Source: Prescottella equi (GTDB taxonomy: Bacteria > Actinomycetota > Actinomycetes > Mycobacteriales > Mycobacteriaceae). Taken from it: a stretch of DNA of 64,000 nucleotides. The notes below the pieces were generated by a model that did not search any database, was not told where the DNA came from, and was given only the letters and a program-made list of their open reading frames with translations. Shown here piece by piece: positions 16,921-25,186 of this stretch (position 1 is the stretch's first letter; each line of letters opens with the position of its first letter). Location of the stretch: contig NZ_LWTX01000001.1 of assembly GCF_002094305.1 (NCBI RefSeq), positions 992,001-1,056,000 on the forward strand, in the 5' to 3' direction. The translations under genes were made by a program, and so were the position numbers.

Positions 16921-19512
16921 GTGGCGCAGCAGAGTTCGGCGGGAGACGTTTCCGGTGGCGGCTCTCCTGCGGGGCGGTCGGCTGATCGACCCGCTCCCGA
17001 GGCGATGCCTCCGCCGCGGCTGTCGGTCACGGTTCAGCCGCGCGAGGACCTCTACGCGATGCTCGATGCGGTCGCCGCGCGGGACGTGCCCGACAAGATC
17101 CTGATCAGTGCGGCCGCGGGAACCGGGAAGACGGTGCTGGTCGCCGACTGGCTCGCGAGAGAGACGGCGGCTCGCGAGATAGCCTGGCTGGTACTCGGAC
17201 CCGCCGACAACGATGCAGAAGAGTTGCGGCGCAGGGTTGTCGGACTGTGGGAGAGGCTGTCCTCGGCGGGACGTCCGACCGTACTGGTACTCGACGACGC
17301 CCACGAGGTCCGGGACGACGTGGCGCTCGGGGTGCTGGCGAGCCTCGTGGACTCGGCGCCGGCGCATTCGACGGTGGTGGTCGCGTGCCGGAGAACCCCC
17401 GACTTGCCCTTCTCCCGCTATGCGCTCGACGGCACGCTCACCTGGATCGGCTGGGAGGAGTTGGCGCTCGGCCGGCCCGAGGCCGCCGCGATCGTCGAGG
17501 AGTACGGGCACTCGCTCGGCGAGTCCGATCTCGACGCGCTGCTGGAGCTGACACGTGGGTGGGCGGCGCCGCTGCGACTAGCCGCGATAAGACTCTCCAA
17601 CCACACGGATCCGAGTGGAGCCATTGCCGATCTCGTCCGCTATCCGCAGCGGATCTCGGAGTACGTCGTGGCAGAAACGCTCGATGCTCTGCCCGCGTAC
17701 TTGCTGCGCTTCATCGAGGCCACCAGCATCGTCGAGTTCTTCGACGCCGATCTCGCGGAACAGCTCGACGAGGCGAGCGTGGACAGGGTGGCGTCGGATC
17801 GCGAGAAGTTCGGTGTACCGGTCGTCAGATGTTCGTCGGATGCCGCAGGGGTCCGGTATGGATGGCATCCCCTCATTCGCGCACATGCCCGTGCGGGAGT
17901 TCGCGATCGAGACCCCCAACGGGTGGCCCGGTTGCACCGGACCGCGGCGCGGTGGTTCCTCGAGGCGCGCGAGCCGCTCGTCGCCCTCGAACACCTCGTC
18001 GCGCTGGGGGATGAGGCGGCGATCGAGGAGCTCGCCCTCCTGCACGGACTCACGGTGGTGTTCGACGGCCGGACCGAGGAGCTCTGGAATCTCCTCGGCG
18101 CCCGGTACGCCGATCTGCCGGCTGTGCGATACCTGCGCGCGCTCGCCGCGGTCGAACAGAACTACCCGGACGCCGCGCGCGCCTTTCTGGGGGCCCTGGG
18201 TTCGGCGCCGACCTCCGGCGGCGTCGCCTCCGCTGCCACGGTGTTCGCGGCGGCTCTGTCGGTCGAGATCGCCGTGATCGGTGGATCGGCCATGCCGAAG
18301 GATGCGCTCGCCGCGTTCGAGGAGTGCGGACCGAGCGGCAGCGCCGATCTGGACTGCTACGTCGCACTACAGCATTCGGTCGCGCGCATGTTCCTCGGTG
18401 ACCCGGCGTCGAGTGAGCGACTGCTCCGCGAGGCGCTCTCCCTCGGCGACGTCGGTGCCCACCCGCGCCTGATCCTGCGGACCCTCGCGAGGCTGTCGAT
18501 CCTGTCGGGGGTGATCGGTGACCTCACGACGATGAGCCTGCGAGCCGGGCGCGCGCTGGAATATGCTGCCGCCCACGGTCTCACCGACCGGATCGACGCC
18601 TTCCAGTGCGCGGCCGCCGTATGCATGGACACCTACGTTCGGAGCGAGCAGCTGCCCGACGACAGCCCGGTCCACGCACTCGCCCTCACGTCGCCCCGGC
18701 GCACGCGGCCGGACGGGACGAGTGCGCCGGTCTCCGGCGGCCACGCGGAGGTGGCGTTCGCGCTCCTGCAGGCGCGGCGCACGGTGCGGCCGACGACGGC
18801 GGAAGCGGACGCGGTGAGCCGGGCCCTGATCGGATTGCTCAGTCGCGGTCCGCAGGCCGGGCTGAGCAATACCCTCGTGACGCCGGCGATGGCAGTCGTT
18901 CTGGACGCGGGCCGAACGAACACGGCCGCGCAGGTGATCGAGAAGGCAGCGGACGCCTTCGGTGAGATCCCCGACGTGGTGGTGGCGCGGGCGATGGTCG
19001 AGTTGCACGTGGGCCGGACTGGGGCTGCGGGTGAGCTGCTGGCCACCGTCCGCGACCGGCCGCTGCATCCGGCGCTCGCTGTCCGGGCCTGGCTTCTGGA
19101 CGCCGTGGTGGCGAACCGGGAGCACCGTTCGGACGACGCGTCCGTCGCGCTCTCACGTGCGCTCGAACTGGCGGAACCGGCTCGGATCGTGATGCCGTTC
19201 CTCGACTGCGCTGCCGACGCCGCCGAACTGCTCGCAGCGCTCCCACCCGGCGGTGAGCACACCCACGAGTTCGTCGTGCACGTCAGGGCGAAGCTGCTCG
19301 ATGCCAATGCGGGGCGCAATCCGGGGCTGACACGCACCGAGAAGGTCGTGCTGGGCGAACTGGCCACCGGGAGACAGTTACGCGAGATCGCCCGCGAGCT
19401 GCACGTGTCACTCAACACCGTTCGCACGCATACACGGAACCTCTACCGGAAACTCGACGTCGCCAGCCGCGCCGAGGCGGTGGAGACGGCCACGCGGCGC
19501 GGGCTTCTCTGA
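16921..19512 (+). CDS. Large LuxR-family (LAL/MalT-type) ATP-binding regulator
   Basis: This 863-residue protein has a P-loop (ISAAAGTGKTVLVADW, about residues 62-77), a Walker B (TVLVLDDAH, near 122) and a long helical sensor region (about 330-790). A C-terminal LuxR helix-turn-helix (LREIARELHVSLNTVRTHTR) ends the protein. It belongs to the MalT/LAL class of signal-transducing STAND regulators, which bind an inducer, oligomerise with ATP and activate transcription. The GTG start has GGAGGAG upstream. It is convergent with the sigma factor; its targets may be the adjoining accessory block, but no site for it was identified beyond the dyad at 16793-16810. Confidence 0.92.
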   Translation: MAQQSSAGDVSGGGSPAGRSADRPAPEAMPPPRLSVTVQPREDLYAMLDAVAARDVPDKILISAAAGTGKTVLVADWLARETAAREIAWLVLGPADNDAEELRRRVVGLWERLSSAGRPTVLVLDDAHEVRDDVALGVLASLVDSAPAHSTVVVACRRTPDLPFSRYALDGTLTWIGWEELALGRPEAAAIVEEYGHSLGESDLDALLELTRGWAAPLRLAAIRLSNHTDPSGAIADLVRYPQRISEYVVAETLDALPAYLLRFIEATSIVEFFDADLAEQLDEASVDRVASDREKFGVPVVRCSSDAAGVRYGWHPLIRAHARAGVRDRDPQRVARLHRTAARWFLEAREPLVALEHLVALGDEAAIEELALLHGLTVVFDGRTEELWNLLGARYADLPAVRYLRALAAVEQNYPDAARAFLGALGSAPTSGGVASAATVFAAALSVEIAVIGGSAMPKDALAAFEECGPSGSADLDCYVALQHSVARMFLGDPASSERLLREALSLGDVGAHPRLILRTLARLSILSGVIGDLTTMSLRAGRALEYAAAHGLTDRIDAFQCAAAVCMDTYVRSEQLPDDSPVHALALTSPRRTRPDGTSAPVSGGHAEVAFALLQARRTVRPTTAEADAVSRALIGLLSRGPQAGLSNTLVTPAMAVVLDAGRTNTAAQVIEKAADAFGEIPDVVVARAMVELHVGRTGAAGELLATVRDRPLHPALAVRAWLLDAVVANREHRSDDASVALSRALELAEPARIVMPFLDCAADAAELLAALPPGGEHTHEFVVHVRAKLLDANAGRNPGLTRTEKVVLGELATGRQLREIARELHVSLNTVRTHTRNLYRKLDVASRAEAVETATRRGLL

Positions 19513-19554
19513 GGCGTGGCCCTCCTCCGGCAACCAGGACACGTTCGGTGCGGC

Positions 19555-20364
19555 TCACGCTGCTGCCACCGTCTCGTCCGCTTGCCTGCGTAGGTGCTCG
19601 AGCGACTGCCGCAGTAGCCGGGAGACGTGCATCTGGGACAACCCCACCTGTTCGGCTATCTCGGACTGCGACATCTGGTGAAAATAGCGGAGCCACAACA
19701 GGGTGCGCTGGCGTTCGTCGAGCGTGGCCATGAGCCGACGCAGCAGGTGCCGGTGTTCGACCCGCGAGAGGTCGGCATCGACATCGCCGGTGGTGTGCAG
19801 GCGTGGAACGGAACCGTCCACCGGCGTGGCGTCGAGCGACTCGCACGAGTACAACTCGCCCACGCGCTCAGCTTCCTCGGCTTCCTCCACCGGCATCCCC
19901 AGCGAATGCGCCACCTCGTCGAGTCGGACCGTTCGGCCCAGTTCGGTCGACAGCGATTCCATCCGGTTCCGCACGGCCAGGTGGCTCTCCTGCAGGCGCC
20001 GAGGAACATGGGTGGACCAGGTGAAATCGCGGAAGTACTTGCGGATCTCGCCGCGCACCGATGTGACGGCGTAGGGGATGAAGTCCGTGCCCCTGCTCGG
20101 GTCGAACCGGCGGGCCGCTCCGACCAGGGCGAGGGCCGCCACCTGGCGGAGCTCGGCTGTCGGAACCCCTCGGTTGCGGTACCGGCCGGCGACGCGGTAA
20201 GCCATGGGAAGAGCGGCGACGCACAGTCGGTCCACGCAGCGATGGAGTTCCTCGGGGTCGGTCTCTCCGGACGCGCAATGGTCGCGGAGTTCTTCTATGC
20301 AGCGGCGAACCTGCTCGTCGCAGGCCTCGCGGGAGTCGTCGTAATCGGTGAGGAAGTCGCTCAT
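19555..20364 (-). CDS. RNA polymerase sigma factor, SigF/SigB stress family
   Basis: A 269-residue group 3 sigma factor. Region 2 shows LRQVAALALVGAARRFDPSRG and IPYAVTSVRGEIRKYFRD; region 3 shows RRLQESHLAVRNRMESLSTE; region 4 shows LLWLRYFHQMSQSEIAEQVG and LSQMHVSRLLRQSLEHLR. These are features of SigF/SigB factors for stress. No anti-sigma or antagonist gene is adjacent, unlike the classic usfX-sigF pair. The ATG at 20364 has AGGATG upstream; a more distant ATG at 20469 lacks one and would include the GGTATAGATT element region. It is probably a regulator of the stress genes in this block. Confidence 0.9.
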   Translation of the reverse strand: MSDFLTDYDDSREACDEQVRRCIEELRDHCASGETDPEELHRCVDRLCVAALPMAYRVAGRYRNRGVPTAELRQVAALALVGAARRFDPSRGTDFIPYAVTSVRGEIRKYFRDFTWSTHVPRRLQESHLAVRNRMESLSTELGRTVRLDEVAHSLGMPVEEAEEAERVGELYSCESLDATPVDGSVPRLHTTGDVDADLSRVEHRHLLRRLMATLDERQRTLLWLRYFHQMSQSEIAEQVGLSQMHVSRLLRQSLEHLRRQADETVAAA

Positions 20365-20645
20365 CGCACATCCTGTTCTCGGTGAGGGGCAGGTCGGGCG
20401 TGCGGGGGGTATCGGGATGCTCATCCGAACCCCCGTCGGTTGAGGATTGATCGGTCGTCTGTAGGACAAAATCTATACCTGTTGCGTGAGATTTGCAGCG
20501 CGGTTCGAAGACGCGGGTCCGGCGTGTCGGACGAGTCGCCCGTCTGGCGCGGGTCATCGCCGATGCTGCCGGTGCGTCATCGGTGCACCTGGACGCTGGT
20601 ACAACACGCTTCCCGGCATATGCATGGTGATGGTGAGGCGTGGAT
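20365..20645. other. Untranslated region upstream of the sigma factor gene
   Basis: No convincing gene is visible. GGTATAGATT occurs here on the minus strand (20470-20479), about 100 bp before the sigma-factor start, and could be its -10 region. The same ten bases occur on the plus strand at 20749-20758 upstream of the small gene at 20867. Confidence 0.35.
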
Positions 20646-20870
20646 ATGTCGGGGCAGTGGATCACGGAGGGCGGTATTCCCGTCGGACTTGCTGTGGCGA
20701 TGCTTCGGCCAGGCAATGTGGACCTTCCAGAGAAAATTTGGTGTGGGGGGTATAGATTCTCTGTGTGTCCGGACGGCGTCCTGTGGACGGGTTCGGAAGC
20801 AGCAGCCCACCTGCCGGATCTTCGTCCGACGTTCGGGTACGGGCCCGTTGCATCCGAGGTGAAGGGATGA
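20646..20870 (+). CDS. Possible 74-residue hypothetical protein
   Basis: Frame MSGQWITEGGIPVGLAVAML to GYGPVASEVKG. A GGTGAGG site lies 7 nt before ATG 20646, and the stop overlaps the next small ORF's start in ATGA form, which favours translation. No family or membrane segment is recognised, and a promoter-like GGTATAGATT lies within it, so it may not be a gene. Confidence 0.3.
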   Translation: MSGQWITEGGIPVGLAVAMLRPGNVDLPEKIWCGGYRFSVCPDGVLWTGSEAAAHLPDLRPTFGYGPVASEVKG

Positions 20871-21016
20871 GTGCCATGAGGAATGCCGACAAGAACTTTC
20901 TGGGAGCAGATCGCCGGGAGGTGTTCGCGGGTCCCGATGTCGTCCGATACCCGGACCCGAGCCCGCTCGACGGATGGTGGGCGCGTGTGATCGCTCAGCG
21001 CCCCCCGAGCCGCTGA
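20867..21016 (+). CDS. 49-residue small protein, unknown
   Basis: The sequence runs from MSAMRNADKNFLGADRREVF to DGWWARVIAQRPPSR. ATG 20867 is preceded by GAGGTGAAGGG, a strong ribosome site, and by the promoter-like GGTATAGATT 110 bp upstream. It is charged and has no membrane segment. It precedes the glycosyltransferase run by about 90 nt and could be its first gene. No homologue is recognised. Confidence 0.4.
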   Translation: MSAMRNADKNFLGADRREVFAGPDVVRYPDPSPLDGWWARVIAQRPPSR

Positions 21017-21103
21017 CTCGTCCGATCCGAGGCGCTGCCCACACCAATATGTGCACGGTGTCACCCGACAGGTGATGCCGTGCCCCGAATCCCGAGGAGC
21101 TCG

Positions 21104-22171
21104 ATGAGGCCGATTCGTTTCGCTTCCGTCCCGGCTTCCCATGTCTACGTGCGACATCTGGGGTCGCCGGAGTTCGACGACGAGGTGACCCGACTGCCCG
21201 ACCCGGTGCCGGAGGACGGCCGGAAGGTCCCCGGCGGTTGGTGGCCTCCTCTCATGCTCGACCCCGTGTGGATTCGTACGAACGCGTCGAACTTCGACCT
21301 CTTCCACATCCACTTCGGCTTCGACGCGGTGAATCCGAAGACGTTGCAGGACATCGTGGGCGAACTGCGTGATCAGGGAAAGCCGCTCGTCTACACCGTG
21401 CACGATCTGCGCAACCCCCACCATCCGGACCCGTCGATGCACGACGAGCAACTCGACGTGTTGATCCCCCTGGCCGATGAACTGATCACCTTGACGCCCG
21501 GAGCGGCTCGGGTGATCGACGACCGATGGCAGCGCTCGGCGACGGTCCTGCCACATCCGCACGTAGTCGAGAAGGAATGGTTCGCACACCGCGGTGCCTC
21601 CGCCGCCGAAACGTTCACGGTGGGCCTGCACGCCAAGAGTTTCCGCGCCAACATGGACGTCCTTCCGGTCGTCGAGGCGCTCACGCGGGCAGTCTCGGAC
21701 CTTCCCGGCGCCGAACTGAGAGTCGACCTCCACGACGAGGTCTTCGATCCCGACAACCACTGGTACGCGCCCGAAACGGGAGAACTGCTCCTCAAGTACG
21801 GCGATCGTGAACGAGTCACCGTCGACGTGCACCCCTACTACTCGGACGAGCGGCTCTTCTCCTATCTGTCGTCCCTGTCGGTGTCCGTACTGCCGTATCG
21901 GTTCGGCACCCACTCCGGATGGCTGGAGGCCTGCCACGACCTGGGCACGCAGGTGATCGCACCATCCTGCGGCTTCTATCATCAGCAGAACCCTTGTGAG
22001 ACGTACACATTCGACGAAGAACGCTTCGATACGGCTTCACTGGAGGAGTGTGTGCAGCGCGCGTACCGGAAACGGTGGACGTCACCGCGCGCCACCTGGG
22101 AGGAGCGGATGTCGGAGCGACGCTTCCTCGCTCGCGCACACCGAGCAATCTACGAGCGGGCGCTGGGATGA
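21104..22171 (+). CDS. Glycosyltransferase (GT-B, group 1-like), first of four
   Basis: The 355-residue product has a Rossmann-type N-terminal half (RFASVPASHVYVRHLG, FDLFHIHFGFDAV, VYTVHDLRNPHH) and a C-terminal half with SVSVLPYRFGTHSGWLEAC and APSCGFY, the nucleotide-sugar end of GT-B enzymes. ATG 21104 follows GAGGAGC. It overlaps the next gene by 4 nt (ATGA). No membrane segment is seen, so it acts in the cytoplasm. Donor and acceptor are unknown. Confidence 0.82.
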   Translation: MRPIRFASVPASHVYVRHLGSPEFDDEVTRLPDPVPEDGRKVPGGWWPPLMLDPVWIRTNASNFDLFHIHFGFDAVNPKTLQDIVGELRDQGKPLVYTVHDLRNPHHPDPSMHDEQLDVLIPLADELITLTPGAARVIDDRWQRSATVLPHPHVVEKEWFAHRGASAAETFTVGLHAKSFRANMDVLPVVEALTRAVSDLPGAELRVDLHDEVFDPDNHWYAPETGELLLKYGDRERVTVDVHPYYSDERLFSYLSSLSVSVLPYRFGTHSGWLEACHDLGTQVIAPSCGFYHQQNPCETYTFDEERFDTASLEECVQRAYRKRWTSPRATWEERMSERRFLARAHRAIYERALG

Positions 22172-23283
22172 CGGCGACCCTACGGATTGCAATCATCGCG
22201 TCGTCTCGCCACCCCATCCGTCAGCCGTTCGCCGGGGGCCTCGAATCGCACGTGTGGCACCTGGCGCGAGCGTTGGAGCGCGTCGGCCACCAGGTAACCC
22301 TGTTCGCCGCGGACGGTTCCGACGCCGACGTCGCGAGCGGAAACCTGAGGGTCAGGTCGTTCCGGCCGAGTCGCCTCGCCAGCGGTGATCCGTCGATGCC
22401 GCATCCGGAGTTCCTCGCGGACCATCACGCCTACCTCGGGCTCATGCTGGAACTCGCGGAACACGGTGCCGATCGCTTCGACGTCGTGCACAACCACAGC
22501 CTGCACTATCTGCCGCTGGCAATGGCACCGACGCTTACGGTCCCGATGGTCAGTACCCTGCATACCCCGCCGACGCCGTGGCTGGGGTCGGCCACCGCGC
22601 TCACCGGCGGCGTCGGCGTGGATTTCGTTGCGGTGAGCGGGCATACCGCCGCGGCCTGGGAATCCGTTGTGAAAACCCCGATCCGAGTCGTTCCGAACGG
22701 AGTCGACACCGATGCTTGGCCGCTCGGAGAGGGCGGCGACGGCGCCGTATGGTTCGGCCGCATCACCGAGGAGAAGGGCACCCACCTGGCGATCGACGCT
22801 GCCGAGCGAGCGGGCATATCGCTGCGGATCGCGGGGCCGGTGAGCGATCCGGCCTACTTCCGCACCGCGGTCGAACCCCGTCTGCGGGCCGGCGTCGTCG
22901 ACTATCTCGGGCATCTGCCGTGTGCCGACCTGGCCCGGCTCGTAGGCGATTGCGCCGTGTCGCTCGTGACTCCTGACTGGGACGAGCCGTACGGGCTGGT
23001 GGTAGCCGAATCTCTGTCGTGCGGGACGCCCGTCGTCGCGTTCGCGCGCGGCGGAATTCCCGAGATCGTCGACCGGGAAAGCGGACGACTGGTCCCTCCC
23101 GGGGACATCGGAGCAATGGCTTCTGCCATCGCCGACGCGGCGATGCTCCCACGGGCCCGGGTGCGGGCCCGAGCGCTCGCGGCATGCTCGGAAACCGCGA
23201 TGGTCTCCGCATACGAGCGGTGCTACCGATCGGCCGCCAGCCGCAGCGCGGCCCGTCGACTGCAAGGGGTGTCGGTCGCATGA
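22168..23283 (+). CDS. Glycosyltransferase family 4
   Basis: A 371-residue GT4 enzyme: FAGGLESHVWHLARALERVGH at the N terminus binds the acceptor side, FDVVHNHSLHYLPLAM and VSTLHTPP follow, and DEPYGLVVAESLSCGTPVVA with GGIPEIVD is the E-x7-E type donor-sugar motif of retaining GT4 enzymes. WFGRITEEKGTHLAI is also typical. It starts in the previous stop codon and runs into the next gene by 4 nt. Confidence 0.92.
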   Translation: MTATLRIAIIASSRHPIRQPFAGGLESHVWHLARALERVGHQVTLFAADGSDADVASGNLRVRSFRPSRLASGDPSMPHPEFLADHHAYLGLMLELAEHGADRFDVVHNHSLHYLPLAMAPTLTVPMVSTLHTPPTPWLGSATALTGGVGVDFVAVSGHTAAAWESVVKTPIRVVPNGVDTDAWPLGEGGDGAVWFGRITEEKGTHLAIDAAERAGISLRIAGPVSDPAYFRTAVEPRLRAGVVDYLGHLPCADLARLVGDCAVSLVTPDWDEPYGLVVAESLSCGTPVVAFARGGIPEIVDRESGRLVPPGDIGAMASAIADAAMLPRARVRARALAACSETAMVSAYERCYRSAASRSAARRLQGVSVA

Positions 23284-24278
23284 TCGGGTACTACGTGCAC
23301 CACCACGGTCGCGGGCACCTGACCCGTGCACGGACTCTCGCCGGTCGGCTCGATACACCGGTCGTCGCGCTCACTTCGCTCGCCCTCGAACACCCGCACC
23401 CGTTTCGCGAGGTCGTTCATCTCGACCGGGACGACGCCTCGACCGCACCGCGAAATCCCACCGCCGGCGGTGCACTGCACTGGGCGCCGCTGCAGGACCC
23501 GGGACTCCGGTCGCGGATGGCGACGCTCGCCGACTGGATTCGCACCGCGCGCCCTCGGGCGATGATTGTCGACGTATCGGTCGAGGTCGCCACGTTCGTG
23601 CGCCTGATGGGTGTTCCCACGGTCGTGATCGCGATGCCGGGCGAGCGCGACGACGCGGTCCACCGGGTTGCGTACGACGTGGCGGACCACATCATCGCCG
23701 CGTGGCCGCGCGAGCTGTATGCACCGGCCTGGCTGGAGCGACACGCCGCCAAGACGACCTATGTGGGTGGCCTCAGCCGTTTCGGGGAACGTGCCCGGGC
23801 CGTCACGGGAGACTCCGGCACCGTCCGGGTCACGGTGCTCAGTGGCGCGGGCGGAACGTCGCTGACCCGGCAACGCCTCGAACAGTGGAACACCGCCGTA
23901 CCGGGCGTCGAGTGGGTCACGCTCGGCGGGCCGGGGGGATGGAAGGACGATCCCTGGCCGGATCTGTGTGCGAGTTCGGTGGTGGTCACGCATGCCGGAC
24001 AGAACGCCGTCGCGGACGTCGCCGCCGCCGGTGCCGCGTCGATCGTGATCCCGCAGGAGCGCCCTTTCGCCGAACAGGTCACGACGGCCGGCGTGCTGCA
24101 CGCCGCGCGCTTGGCGGTCGTACAACCGTCCTGGCCGTCACCGGCCGAGTGGCCCGGCCTGATCGAGCGGGCTCGACAGGGCGGGGGGTCGGATTGGGAA
24201 CGGTGGAACACCCGCGGAGCCGTGGACCGTGCCGCGGCTGCCGTCGAACGCGTCCTGGACGGAGGTGGAGCCGGATGA
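23280..24278 (+). CDS. Glycosyltransferase, MurG/GT28-like
   Basis: The 332-residue protein opens MIGYYVHHHGRGHLTRARTL, the GHG-type start of MurG-like and UDP-glycosyltransferase enzymes that scan for an acceptor. The C-terminal half has VTHAGQNAVADVAAAGAASIV and IPQERPFAEQ, the donor-binding motif of GT28. It shares ATGA overlaps with both neighbours, so translation is coupled through the set. Confidence 0.85.
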   Translation: MIGYYVHHHGRGHLTRARTLAGRLDTPVVALTSLALEHPHPFREVVHLDRDDASTAPRNPTAGGALHWAPLQDPGLRSRMATLADWIRTARPRAMIVDVSVEVATFVRLMGVPTVVIAMPGERDDAVHRVAYDVADHIIAAWPRELYAPAWLERHAAKTTYVGGLSRFGERARAVTGDSGTVRVTVLSGAGGTSLTRQRLEQWNTAVPGVEWVTLGGPGGWKDDPWPDLCASSVVVTHAGQNAVADVAAAGAASIVIPQERPFAEQVTTAGVLHAARLAVVQPSWPSPAEWPGLIERARQGGGSDWERWNTRGAVDRAAAAVERVLDGGGAG

Positions 24279-25147
24279 GGACCTCTGTGGTGACCGTGGT
24301 GTCGGGCCGACACGACCACTTGCGCACGCAATTGCGTCGGCTGCGCGGATCGACCGTGGCCGCACACGACCACGTCGTCGTCGCGATGGGCGACCGGGCC
24401 GTCACCGACATCGTCGCCGAGCATTCCGACGCCACTCGCAGCGTGTGGATCCCGGCCTCGACCGACGAGCTTCCACTGGCGAGGGCACGCAACCTCGGAG
24501 CGGAGGCAGCGATCGACCGAGGGGCGGATCTGCTGGTGTTCCTGGACGTGGACTGCGTCCCACACCCGCGGATGCTCGGTCGTTACGAGCGGGGCGCCGC
24601 GACGGCACAGCATCGGGACACGGTGCTGTGCGGGCCCGTGACCTATCTCGATGCCGAGGCGTCGACCCGAATCCGGGAGTATCCCGGGGCGGGCGTACCA
24701 CCGGTAGCCCCGCATCCGGCACGCCCGGCGCCACCGGACGGGACCGTCCTGGTCGACGACCGGTACGAGCTGTTCTGGTCGCTCTCGTTCGCCGTTCGCC
24801 CGCGGGTGTGGCAACGCCTCGGTGGTTTCTGCGAGGACTACACGGGGTATGGCGGAGAGGACACCGACTTCGCCCAGGTTGCTGCGGCAGCCGGGGTGGG
24901 GCTCGCCTGGGTCGGGGGAGCGGACGCATTCCACCTCCACCACCGCGTCTCCGACCCTCCCGTCGAGCATCTGGACGACATCCTCCGCAACGCCGCAATC
25001 TTCGAGCGCCGCTGGGGCTGGTGGCCGATGCGGGGATGGCTCGACGCTTTCGAGTCGCGAGGTCTCATCCGCTTCGACGAGCAGTCGAAGGCCTGGAGCC
25101 GGCCGAACGCCGCGCCCGTGGGTGCCGGTCCTGCCAGCCCTCCATGA
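24275..25147 (+). CDS. Glycosyltransferase family 2
   Basis: A 290-residue GT-A enzyme: MRTSVVTVVSGRHDHLRTQL, ARNLGAEAAIDRGADLLVFLDVDC (the DxD-like donor-metal site is DVDC) and GGFCEDYTGYGGEDTDFAQ (the ED acceptor-base motif). It lacks membrane segments. It ends 39 nt before the catalase gene, so it could be cotranscribed with it. The four adjacent transferases suggest a four-sugar or stepwise glycoside. Confidence 0.88.
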   Translation: MRTSVVTVVSGRHDHLRTQLRRLRGSTVAAHDHVVVAMGDRAVTDIVAEHSDATRSVWIPASTDELPLARARNLGAEAAIDRGADLLVFLDVDCVPHPRMLGRYERGAATAQHRDTVLCGPVTYLDAEASTRIREYPGAGVPPVAPHPARPAPPDGTVLVDDRYELFWSLSFAVRPRVWQRLGGFCEDYTGYGGEDTDFAQVAAAAGVGLAWVGGADAFHLHHRVSDPPVEHLDDILRNAAIFERRWGWWPMRGWLDAFESRGLIRFDEQSKAWSRPNAAPVGAGPASPP

Positions 25148-25186
25148 GTGACCCGAATTTCGATCACATCCGACGAACAGGAAGGA

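Noticed and set aside
20741-20760. GGGGTATAG as a SigF promoter for the small ORF
   Set aside because: No GTTT-like -35 at 15-17 bp upstream; kept only as a -10-like repeat.
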